Assembly: GCF_019649055.1 (NCBI RefSeq)
Contig: NW_026570320.1
Coordinates: forward strand, 186,001-250,000
DNA from: Paramacrobiotus metropolitanus
Taxonomy: Eukaryota; Tardigrada; Eutardigrada; Parachela; Macrobiotidae
DNA length: 64,000 nucleotides
Direction of reading: 5' to 3'
Shown here: one piece after another, positions 37,385 through 48,104 of the stretch
How the letters are laid out: every line of letters begins with the position of its first letter
Position numbering within the stretch: position 1 is the stretch's first letter
Notes under the pieces: model-generated
Database searches by the model: none
Seen by the model: the letters and a program-made list of their open reading frames with translations, nothing else
Told to the model about the DNA's origin: nothing
Position numbers and translations under genes: made by a program

Positions 37385-39600
37385 CCAAACAGCAGCTCCG
37401 CCCAGTTGAGCTGTTGGCAATTGTCGCCACCGTCAGTTGAATTTGAGCGCAAAAAATTCGAGCTGGACCGTATTTTGGAAAAGCAGTAGATTGGCGGCAG
37501 TCTTTTTCCGCGGACAGATACAGCAGATAATTAACTTGAAGATAAGCACAATAATGTGCAAAAGCCATCAGAACTTCAGGAGTTGAGCAGTTTTACAAGA
37601 ACGTTTTAGTGCATATTGCTGCGCGTAGGCTGGCATTTGACCTTTTTCACTTTCTGCTCGTTCAGACAATAAGGTTTTCAGTTTCTAACAGCCAAGTGGT
37701 CTTAAAGTTACAGGTTTTAGACAGCTAGAAAAAAATAAATTTAACATAACGCAGTTCGAACATAAGATCAACATCATCCAGCATAAGATCCAACAACAAC
37801 ATCTTCGCATCTTCCAACCTACGATTTATATTCACACGACTGAACCCACGAGCATAAGAAATCTTTCCAAAGGTACTGCAATAGTCCTGATATTTTCTCT
37901 CTCATCCTGCGTACACGGTACAGTACCTATTTACCTGTTATGCATTTAAAAAGAGCCAATTAATTTTCGGCTACCGCAGTAGAGGAAATGCCGCTATTAC
38001 TTTGTATAATATTATTACAGAAATCCTGAAAGCATTACTTACCAGTTTACCATTAATGGACAACGATCTTGGGTATTTCTCAGCTTAGAAATACTTTTAA
38101 AATATTTTCCCTTGGTTTTAAAACGGCAAACTAATTTTGTTCAACACGATCAGCCACCGCCTCCATCTTTCTTTTTAGCCCTAATTTGGACCAAACATGC
38201 AATAAGCAAACTGCAAATATGCAAGCAAAATCTACAAAAAATATTGAAGACAGTAAGAAAAATATAAACTTGACATAATTATTCAGTAGATAATTAGAGA
38301 TATCAATATGTACAGTAAGTAATTAATTATGAGCAGCTGCCTAGCTAATAAGTTATACTTCTACAGATGTTGCGAAGCTGAATTAGCAAATAAGAGTACA
38401 TCAGAAGACACTACAATCCAAACCTAGGAGAAAATAGTTCAGCTACGTGCCTGATGTGCACGAAATTAGCAGGAATTTAAATACCACCAAAACCAAAATT
38501 TTTCCTGAAGAAGATTTAATACGAGGCCATAGAAACTCAATATTATAGAATAATTTCTCTGACAGACCAGAGCACGGCGCTGGTAAAGCAAAGAATTTTT
38601 GCTTCTTTCTGTTGATTTCATTTAAACTGCTCTCATTTAAAAATGAGGAATTTATGTATGTTTTAACAATAATGTATCTGGCTACTAAGAGTTAAGACTA
38701 GTGACATATCTGGCTAATCAACATTTTTTTAAACGTTCCGTTTTTAAACGTTTTAAACGTACGTTGCGTTTGCATTTCGTATTTTCGTGTTTGTGTATTT
38801 GCGTTCTTGGACTACTCCCTTTGCGTTATTGCTTATATAGCACAATACGTATCGCGCGCATTGCATTGTTGCAAGGTTGAAACAACATTTGCCAATCGAT
38901 AACGATTTGTCGTAATCCAGCGCAGTTTGATGCGAGAATTCATCTTTCAAGAGGCACAAACAGTGCCGCACTTCAGTCACATCTCGATCTAAATGCAGGA
39001 TCTAATGTTCGCATGCGTCAGAGGAGATTACCTGGACTCTTTTCCAGTGCTGCAGATTTTCTTACTTGTTAGCTTGAGATACTGTACTTCACTATTGCCG
39101 CGAATAATACTGTCCGCAATAACTACCGTATAAACGATAAGGAAAACTAATATGTGTAAGTCATCGTCACATTTCTAGTGGAGTTACTGGAATATATAAT
39201 AAAAGGAGTAAGGACTGCATTTGAGCTTGCGGCTGATAAACTCCCCATGTACCGCGAATTAACGGTTAGTAAAATGTCCTTACTGTATTTTGACTTGTGC
39301 TGAGGCGTGAATCGATCAAGGTACAATAACAGCAAAAATCTTTGTGCCGGAAATAGTAAGCACGTCTTAATTTACTGTTAAGTGTTTAACAGCTAACTGA
39401 ATCACAGCGAGTTTAATCCAATTAGCATTTGATCGATAATTCGGTACAAAACTGAAAGCGTGTATATGACCACACGTAGTTCGTTTTATGAACAAATTAT
39501 TGTGTTTCCCTATTTTTTGGATCATCAGGAATAACCTTTCTACGGCTGTTACAGCAGATTAGGTACGCTTAAACGCACATGATCTCCGTAATCATTCGGC
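37385..39600. other. Intergenic region
   Basis: No supported gene. All frames are under 80 codons and motif-free. The downstream end should contain the promoter of the membrane protein at 39601. Confidence 0.4.
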
Positions 39601-40122
39601 ATGCCTGCCGTAAACTTTAACGGGAGTTTATTTGCCAACGCATCGGAAACGGATGTTACAAGTGCAGACTCAGGATGGGCGATTGCGGATCTAATGAAGC
39701 GACTCCATGACGTAGCATTATGCATCCGTGAAATGTTTCCTATTTCGCGACTGATCGGTAATTCGACGGAGGATTATTTCTGGCTGAATGGAACACAGAA
39801 TAACACAGACAGCGATGTTCTTGCGGATCCAAATTTTTCGGAAGAAGACGAAAGCTCATTATTTCATACAGTTATTGTTGTATCTGTGTTCTGCTTGATT
39901 GTGCTTGTGCTTGTCATACGGTCCAGTCGGGGTGGATCCTGGGTGTCCTGCAAACTGGACAAAATCGCTGTCCAGAATGCTAAACTGCAGGAAACTCTCT
40001 TAGCCACTCAAAATACGCCGAACGCTGCAACATATCCGGTGATGCCGAAACCGATCAACCAGCACATCTCAACGGCTCGTACCAGCCAAGCATCAGCAAA
40101 CGACCAGGAAAATGATAACTGA
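39601..40122 (+). CDS. Single-pass membrane protein, uncharacterised, intronless
   Basis: A 173-aa uninterrupted frame. I do not recognise a family. Residues 1-87 are an acidic, Asn/Ser/Thr-rich ectodomain with N-glycosylation sequons at N7, N13, N54, N63 and N67 and no signal peptide. Residues about 88-106 (FHTVIVVSVFCLIVLVLVI) form one transmembrane helix. It is followed by RSSRGGS positive charges, giving an N-out, C-in (type III) topology. The cytoplasmic tail of about 67 aa is polar, with a short amphipathic KIAVQNAKLQETLL stretch. Size and layout resemble small ion-channel beta subunits such as KCNE, but no diagnostic motif supports that name. An AATAAA occurs at about 40542. It converges on ARL3. 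Confidence 0.7.
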   Translation: MPAVNFNGSLFANASETDVTSADSGWAIADLMKRLHDVALCIREMFPISRLIGNSTEDYFWLNGTQNNTDSDVLADPNFSEEDESSLFHTVIVVSVFCLIVLVLVIRSSRGGSWVSCKLDKIAVQNAKLQETLLATQNTPNAATYPVMPKPINQHISTARTSQASANDQENDN

Positions 40123-40955
40123 CTTTATTGATTCTCCCAAAACACGCGAACAAACTTATACAAAAGGGCAATTTGTCAATTGTCGCCGCAACTGGTAAAA
40201 TTTGATTACTATTCCGCCGCTTTTCCACACATGCTAATTATAATACTTGGATTCAGAAGACTGTGCGAGCACATATATGATTCGAATAACCATGCGTTGC
40301 TACGATTAATTGTTCTTAATCGTAGTGAGCGTGAAAACAGCTAGCAGCATCAGTGTGTGTTTTCTCTAAATAATTATGTTGCGTTTTGTTGCGCGTTGAA
40401 CCGATTTACATCTTTAGGCACCGAAATTACTTGCACATTAATTGTTATAATGCCATCTTTGAACCCTGCTTGGCCACCCATTTTTCACTGCGCTATGATG
40501 TATACGTACTTCGAAGTGGTGCTTTAACGCGCTCTTGCTGAAAATAAAGAAAACTCCATATACATGTATAACATGTTTGATTTAGCTATACAGCATAACC
40601 TTCGGCTGGGGTTATGACTCCAACGCTCAACCGACTGGAATCGCGAAAAACTGGATAATTTAAATTAGCAGACAGCGATATGCCGGTACCATGCAGTCAA
40701 TTACAGCAAAGTACTTCTGATATTAATACGCTTCTGTTGTAATTAATCCGAGACCTGGTTTAGCATTACATAAATAAATAATACGCTGCTCAGCAAACCG
40801 CTTGCTTGTACAGAATTACGAACACAAAGTAATATTAATAACCAATAATCTAATTAACCATCACATCGGAAGAACGATTGAATAGAAAACTTCATAATCT
40901 CCAGTTCTTTCATTGGGAGTCAAATGGTTTTACTGGGCCGGCACACGTCCCTCCT
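40123..40955. other. Convergent 3' region between the membrane protein and ARL3
   Basis: No genes. It contains the likely polyadenylation signal of the upstream + strand gene (about 40542). On the minus strand an AATAAA overlaps the ARL3 stop codon (40955-40960), which would give a very short 3' UTR if used. Confidence 0.4.
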
Positions 40956-43900
40956 TTATTTTCTATTTGGAATGTTTTTCAATACCCAGTCCAATCCGTC
41001 CCGCACTCCTTCACCGGTAACTGCGCAGCACGGCTGGATCTGCCATACTCGATCCCGAATGGTGTGCAATTGTAAACCTTCTGCGATTTCATTGGCCGGT
41101 GCCGCATGGTTCAAGTCCTGCTTATTGGCAAAGACCAAGATTGGTACCCCGCTTAATTTTTCCTCCATCAGCAATTCACCCAGCTCCTATAACAAATTAA
41201 TGTGCATATTGCGAAAATAACAAGAAAAAACAAAAAAGGGAAACTAATTCGCATGTCACAGCGAACTGCAAACAGCAAAGCACCACAGTACAACTGCCAG
41301 TAGTACGTTTGTCTACGTTCGTACCAAACAGAAAGAAAGATCATAATTATGTTAACGTATAAATAAGTATGTGGTAAATTATTGCTTACAGTGACCTTAC
41401 CATTAATTAGTTTAGGTTGTTTCAAATTAGTGTAGGTTTTAGGTTGTTTTTAATTAGTTTAGGTTGTTAATTAGTTTATTTCACCTCTGTTGTTCCGCTC
41501 TAGAGTACTTAGTTAAATAACACAGATTGGCGGCGTCAACGCTGTACGTGTTGATATACCCAGTTCTAAACAAGTAATTTGCTGGCGCGATGAGCCGGCA
41601 GTTTTAGGGTCGCATGAACCCCACAAATGGGCACCCAATACATCCAGGCCTGGTCGCCGGGGTTTTCCGAGGTGACCGGACCCTGGATCATTGGTTGCGC
41701 TACTCGGAGGACATTTTCACGCGTTATTTCGGACGCACTTCGAGCCCACGATGGGCCACTGTTGACGCAGAAAAACAGCTGTTTTGGGGCAAGAAAAGGC
41801 CCATCCGTAGGTTTTAATAGAACAACAAAATACCGCTCACCGGCCGTTTTCGAAAGTCTTTACACTTTATTGTGCACCCAAAAAATAAAAATTACATGAG
41901 AAAGTACACCATTCGGCGACCAATTTCGACGTTTGCACAAACAACATAAACGTACAAAAAATCGCACAAATTTAAAATAAAACTACTAAATATAAAACTA
42001 AAAATAAAATACTATGATCAAAAGCCTTCACGCTGCGTTTTCGAACGTCATTTTTCAAGAATAATGAATAGATTACGAAGATCAAACGAAGTCCAAATCC
42101 TTCCTTTCGATTTCGACTGAAACGCGACGACTTGCTGCAACAGCTCCTGTAATAAACACAGCTGTCAATTCCAGTAAAGGTACAGTAATCGCACAAATGT
42201 AACGGAGAGGCTGACGGATAACTCGCCAACAGACAAAACAGCAATTAGGGAAACTGAGTTACACGTTTTCTAATTTCTCATGTAGCCAAGTTATAATAGG
42301 TTTACCTGTTGAACTTCGTGGCTTGAGGGACCTCGAATTCGGCGTTTCAGATCAGTCGAAGCTGAGACTGTCCACATCCAGAAGAGCGAAAAAGAGACTG
42401 GGAAAGTTCAGATGTTCGACCGTAAACTATACTAGATCAGGTTGCAACTTTCTGTCGATGACACCTCCATTTCAACGCTAACATCAAACTAAATCTAAGA
42501 AAAGTTTTAAAACAAAATCAGTCTCGAAATTCGTTTAGATTAACTGAAAGAAAAAACAAAAGTCTAAAACCTAGCAGACAAACATCAACAGGACGAGTTC
42601 GCTGCAGCTAAAATTTTAAAATAAAAGTGAAAACTAAACTTGCACAAACGCAGCGGCCATGCGTAGATTTGAATTCGAAACTGAATGGGCATTGGCGGAA
42701 GTTAAATGCCCGCCCCTTATGCAGCTTATAAACTGGAAGCCATGGCAGCCGCCTATGGCGGCGCAGTTTCAGCATGCCGTTCATTTTCGGTGTTTCGCCC
42801 GATCACTGGCGGCTTTCACAATAATTTGTGTTTAATATGCGTAGTTGCGGCCGCACAAAGGCCCCGGCAAAATCAACCATTCCGACTGGGATAGACACAG
42901 ATATCTATATACTTACAGTACTTAAAAATTATATAAATATAATTAATAACACGCGCACCATCGAATTCTTAATAAATTGTAATGTCTGTACAAATTAAAC
43001 AGTTAATAGTACAGGCTGTTTTTTTCAAATTCGATAATGATCGAGACAACTTTAGCTTTGCAAAAATTAATACAAAAGCTTATAAAACGAAATACTTGCA
43101 TGACAAATGCAGTATGTACTGGGCATGCAAATAACATTAGAAGTACAGTAGTTGTACAAGTAAGTACAGAACACACAAGAACTACCGACCTGTGCACAGG
43201 TGGTAAAATTAATATGGATAGTAAATTTATCAGTTCTTATGGTACGAATCTGTAAGTATTAATTAGATGCTATCCTTTTACTTCCGAATAGATTGCGATC
43301 ACGTCAGCATCTCTAGGACAGTTCTTATCTTACTTTAATGTATTGTTTCTTGTACATTTAGCTTATACACAACAGTTAACATCACAACGTAGTACACTCA
43401 ATCAGCAGAAAACAGCCTCGGGAGGTCTAAGAACAGAGAACAACTGATCTAAATTTGCTCCCGGTGGAGCTATTCCCTAAACGGAGGCCGCGTTCCCGCG
43501 CTGGCCGGATTCCTATGCTGATACGCTGGCGCAGGTATTCCGGTGCTCTTGCCTCGCCAGTTTCGTGCCGTACTCTTCTACCCACTTATCTTACTTGCTT
43601 AAGTAATTTGTTTACTTATTTTCCAAATTATTTATATATCACAAATACAGGATTTTCACTACTTTCGAGTACTCGTACTTCACATGTACAGCATGGCGTT
43701 GATTGCTACTAATCATGAGGCGTGGCAAATTGTGACGTTTCTCCTACTCGAGTAATGGTTGGAAATTTGGAAAGAACTCCAAGATACAGTACATGGCCGA
43801 ATGCAGTTGGTGGTGACAAAGTACAGCAAGCTGTCTTTGCTCAGTTTGCTGATTAGTTCGTGCGGAAATCGATGTTTATTTATCTACCTAATCGAAATCA

Positions 43901-46900
43901 GCAAGAGCCGATTTTGGCATTATTTTTCTACTCATAGTTACGGTATTTGATTACCAATAGCAAGGCAACATGTCCATGTGTTACCGTGCTGAGACAACTG
44001 ACAGCCACAAAGACGGACTGCGACCATCGTTCTACAAGGAAGCGAATTGGCTGCAAGAGCTTGATGACCGCTTCTATTACCCCGACTGTGATGGAAAATG
44101 GATGTTCTTCTTCCCACGTTCTGCCATCGACGACCGCTGGAATGAAGCTGTGGGACTGTATCGCGCAGGAAAGCTTGCAGGAGTAGCTTCGATGCAAGTC
44201 AGCACAGCGTCGCCCAGTCCGCGTGCTGGTGACCAAGTGGACCACGTTATCCTCTTCTTTTGCGGACCTTCTCATCTTGAAGACCACGTGAAACGCATCG
44301 GTGCTTCCATTGCAACAGCTTTCCCGCCGGGGCACAGTGAAATCCGCTACAAGTCCAATTTCCAGACATTCTCAGGAACACGTGCGACCGGACAACGGAT
44401 TAATTCGCTGTACAGACTGAGAGGATGTCCTACTCGTCCGAACGAGTCACGCGAAGAGTTTTACGACGCGGTCAAACCGGAGAAGACGGTAACTGATACG
44501 AGCACTTAATGGATTTTTATAATAAACTGCAAAGCATTTTGGGATCTGCTGCTGTATAATGACTGCAGATATGTCGATAAGGTCATGTCCGCGACGTACT
44601 GCTGAAAGTGCGGCATGGTTCATGAACTTTCTTTTTACGTATTGAACTGGAATGTGCGTTGCCAAAAGGTTTTATGTTTTTTAGTTTCAAATCTCATATT
44701 ATTACAGGTTTATTAAGCACATAATTATGGCACTTTATAATTGAGAGTACAGGTATTATGTATATCAGAGAATCGCATATATCATTAAAGTTAATGGAGT
44801 TTTTCGATATATTCTGGAATTTCTAGTAGACGGGAAAAATAGATGTTGTGTACAATTAACTGGGTTACAAATACCTTGTGCTAAAATGATTCTGTGAAGC
44901 AACCGTAAAACAACGGAAATGTGAACATGAACAAGGCTGTTATCGTCTGCCAGCAAGAAATCTCAAGAATATTGACGAGTAAATAGAGTTACGCAGATCT
45001 TGCTTACGTAATTCATCGGCAGAATTTCACTGTACTTTGTCCATGCAAAATAGACTACTAATTAATTTCAGGTTATTATCAGTAGCGGCCGTAATTAATT
45101 CGTGATGAATTTTCATTTCGCGTTATCACAACTTCGATAAAATGTTGTACTCCAATCGACTGCACTTTAAAGCTAATATTACTAGTAAATTGCTACAGAT
45201 AGTAGTAATATAGTGCACATAACTGTGATTATTAATAATACAATTATACACACAATGTCATATCTTGGAACTTTAATTTTCTATGAAATCTCAGGTCGTG
45301 CTTGTGTCGTCTTATCTACGAGTCGTAGAATGTGCCAGCAGAACACACCTGCTGTACGTATACACAATATGCAACCCGTAAACGCTAAAGCAATTTGCGG
45401 AAGAAACGGTAGCCCAAAAATTTTCGATCTGGAGCTTCGTGCAGAACGAATTTTCTGAAGATCTGCACTGCGCAACAGCTAAACGTAGCGGTGGTCGACT
45501 ATTCTCAAGTCGCACATTGTGCAATGTGCATCGCGGTGATCTGCTGATGAAAAGCTTGCGGCATTGATGTCCTGTGTCGAAAAGAGAGCAACTTTTGCCA
45601 GCTTTTCTGTCGCATCGTTAAAACAAGTAATAGCGAGCAAACGCTGACTTAAATTGTTGTAATTAATGGGAACCCGTGCAACCGGGCAAAAAATAAATTC
45701 GCTTTATAGTTTGTTCGAATGTCCTACACGTTCTAATCTACCAAGCACGGCATTCTAATCATGAAAATCTTGTTTCCTGCGTTTAAAGCAGCTCAGATCC
45801 TGTTGTTAGTTGATCTTTACTGTCTTTGTGCCCTATCAAAAAGCCGCTCGCTCTCACTCACTTGTAAGAAGAAAATATTCAAAGGTTTCTCGCAAGTTGC
45901 GGAAGATTTTTCAATAAGGACGAGGTAGCTGCTGTATAATAAATGAATATTTCCCCGCAAAAAAAGTTATTAATCGAAGTTAACGCCAGCTGAGGTATCT
46001 ACAATACCATACGTTTACGGACTGCCCATTCTTTGCCCCTTATGTATGCAGCGGCGCATGTTCGAAAATGTTTGATGTAAAAAGTCTTTTTAACGGTCAG
46101 ATTTTCAACACGGTTTAAACGGTTCATAACTTCATACATAGCGGTCTTTACCTAAATAGCTAACATACTGGAATACAATAAAAGCGACTACTTTTATAGG
46201 ATACTTACACCCGCAGTTTCCTCAAATCGATGGCGATCCGCACTGTCTATGACATAAATCTGAAACAAAAAAATGCAGATAATATGGTTGGCTCACAACT
46301 TGGCTGTAATGCCGCATATGTATATACTTCGTAATAGTGTAGTAATGCCACTTTTCATGTAAGCTATATTTACACAGTATAATATATATAATATGCGTAT
46401 TTTTTAGTGTGTAACGTGTACTTGCACATGTACTTCGAAGTATGGTTTAAATATAATAATACTGTTTTAATGTAGGCGTAATTCGAAGTATCTAGTCTTT
46501 CTTTTTTGCAATGTTAGCCCTGTACTAAACAGCGGCTTCACGTAGGCTTGTCGTATTTAGTCACAAATCCCAAGATTGTAGTTAAATGTTGATTAATTGA
46601 TTTCCGAAATAAGTTAGGAGCTGCACTTACTAGAATATCTGTATTCTCAAAGTAATTTTTCCAATAAGGCCGGATTTTTCTTTGTCCTAAAATTAGAAAC
46701 GTATTGCAAAGGATGAACTTGCAGTGAAATGAACTCGCCAGCGTACCTCCAATATCCCAGATATTCAACTGTAAGGAAAGTATCGCATTAATGATATCAT
46801 AATTATTATGATATGTTCTGATTCCCCCAGTTTACAAACGACTGGTTCACACTTACTTTAAAACCAGCTGACTGGACACTTTTTATGTTGAATCCTTGTG

Positions 46901-47116
46901 TTGGTGTAACATGCGTGACATCCTCCGTGGCAAGCTTTTTCAGCATTGTGGTTTTTCCGGCGTTGTCTAGACCGAGCAGCAACATTCTTATGTCACGGTC
47001 TGGTGTTGATTTCAGTTTCCGTAAGAAGGCTAATAATCCCTGTATGCCGATATAAATATTATATGTGTATACACATTTAATCGATGAAGGCGATGGTATG
47101 AAGGAAAACTTGCCAT
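40956..47116 (-). CDS. ARL3: ADP-ribosylation factor-like GTPase 3
   Basis: A small GTPase that releases lipidated cargo from UNC119/PDE6D carriers at the cilium, activated by ARL13B. Exons (high to low): 47116-47114 (ATG only), 47039-46857, 46768-46747, 46686-46631, 46259-46209, 41186-40956; 546 nt, 181 aa (human 182). Visible motifs: [12 protein letters not shown] with Gly2, the P-loop GLDNAGKTT, switch [14 protein letters not shown], switch [19 protein letters not shown] and SCAL-equivalent CCAVTG. The match to ARL3 rather than ARL2 is strong through [14 protein letters not shown] and [14 protein letters not shown]. Two oddities: the ATG codon sits alone before a GC-AG intron (ATG|GCAAGT), and one exon is only 22 nt. 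The 5-kb intron 41187-46208 holds a + strand gene. Confidence 0.93.
41404..41480. repeat. Imperfect minisatellite AATTAGTTTAGGTTGTTT
   Basis: Four degenerate copies of a TTAGTTTAGGTTGTTT-like unit inside the ARL3 intron. The TTAGG words recall arthropod telomere repeats, but spacing is irregular and the tract is short. Confidence 0.5.
41500..43969. other. ARL3 intron, unexplained GC-richer block and flanks
   Basis: The DNA at 41590-41820 is GC-richer than its surroundings and has a 67-codon frame ([20 protein letters not shown]) of unknown meaning. A second GC-rich frame at 42706-42894 is Ala-rich. Neither shows family resemblance. The rest is AT-rich intronic sequence. Confidence 0.35.
43970..44509 (+). 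CDS. Intronless nested protein, possible DUF1917/eIF4E-like fold
   Basis: A 179-aa uninterrupted frame on the + strand inside the large ARL3 intron. The order is a charged N-terminus; a [19 protein letters not shown] block; [40 protein letters not shown]; an [20 protein letters not shown] block; and a polar C-terminus. The pattern of an aromatic KWM strand, a helix, a small-residue strand and a hydrophobic strand resembles BLES03/DUF1917 proteins, which adopt an eIF4E-like fold. That is by recall and not certain. There are no signal peptide or membrane segments, so it is probably cytosolic. Lack of introns and a degenerate partial copy 1.2 kb downstream suggest local duplication, possibly retroposition. 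Confidence 0.7.
   Translation: MSMCYRAETTDSHKDGLRPSFYKEANWLQELDDRFYYPDCDGKWMFFFPRSAIDDRWNEAVGLYRAGKLAGVASMQVSTASPSPRAGDQVDHVILFFCGPSHLEDHVKRIGASIATAFPPGHSEIRYKSNFQTFSGTRATGQRINSLYRLRGCPTRPNESREEFYDAVKPEKTVTDTST
45669..45757 (+). pseudogene. Decayed partial copy of the nested intronic gene
   Basis: Nucleotides here align with 44377-44448 of the intact gene: GGAACCCGTGCAACCGGGCA against GGAACACGTGCGACCGGACA, then AATTCGCT and GTCCTAC. Translation gives [20 protein letters not shown] followed by a divergent end and an early stop. Only the block encoding GTRATGQ to CPTR is recognisable. A further shared 13-mer GCTGCTGTATAAT lies downstream of both copies (about 44547 and 45928), suggesting the duplication included 3' flank. 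Confidence 0.7.
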
Positions 47117-48104
47117 ATTGGTATCGGTATATGACTTCCGGTTTTCCAAAGAATTTCAGTTACGATTGAGTTCTTTTAAGGCAAATGATCACAACAGATC
47201 TTGACAAAATCTCCAGTAAGCAATAGTATTTCGACAGTTAACGAGGGAAGACATCACAGTTCTTTATGCAAAGCAATGAGAGCATTAATTTTCCTATTCC
47301 CAAGTAATAGCGGAATTATGTCATAATTTTCTAACATAGCTGCGGGAATGCGGTTGCACTACGGTGTAATACGGCGGACTACTGTTTATATGGTACCTAC
47401 TACCTGTTATCCGTTCCCGTGGATGTTCTATAATCACCTTCAGTCAGAACCTGCTACGGTATGACTCGGATCAATAAAAATCCCGACATACGGGATGACT
47501 CGTAGTAATAGCACGGTGCAGGGCAGGCCTGTGATATCATTGTTCGGGAATGCACCACTACCGGCTATAACCTGCGCAGACAAGCATTGTTGTCGTACCT
47601 TATCCACGACTTTGCTGTCGACCGGTCTATCACTTACTGCAGCAGCATCTTCAAATTCTGCTCCAGAAACGAATTATCGACGAAATGGGTTTAACGCTTC
47701 CCACGGTGAGATAAAAGTAGTCCATAACTCAAAGTTACTTAATACTGATGCACTGAGCCAATAATAGGTAGTATGTATTTAATCCAGTACCATAGTTATG
47801 TGCACCTCCATCAGCTCTATGCGCCGTTCCTGGCAGCCATTATTTTCCACAGATCATACTCGGACTTATTAACACAACAAACAGAAGTTCTTGCCGGCGC
47901 GCTCTTACCAGCCCAAAAATAGCTATGTAATTGTAAGACAATTAAATCCACACATGGAAATAGTATACTGGAAAAATATCCAGCCATAACCGCAATGAAG
48001 ACATCAAACCAAAACTACTAAGTCACTGGAAGAATTAAAGGATACCCTAACAAATCAACAACAACAGCAGAAGTACTAGTAATGCTGAGTCAGTTGGAGC
48101 TGCC
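47117..48104. other. Intergenic region between ARL3 and SAP30
   Basis: No supported gene. It should contain the ARL3 promoter (minus strand) and the SAP30 3' UTR. A 89-codon + frame at 47495-47764 has no recognisable features. Confidence 0.4.

Noticed and set aside
41104-41130. tRNA-like GGTTCAAGTCC
   Set aside because: It resembles a T-loop but lies inside the ARL3 coding exon ([13 protein letters not shown]), with no acceptor stem.
41404-41480. Interstitial telomere repeat
   Set aside because: TTAGG words recur but spacing is irregular (about 18-25 nt) and the tract is only about 75 nt, so a decayed minisatellite is the better reading.
41614-41899. GC-richer open frames in the ARL3 intron
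   Set aside because: Two overlapping frames in a GC-rich island; neither shows motifs, and the GC content itself lengthens open frames.
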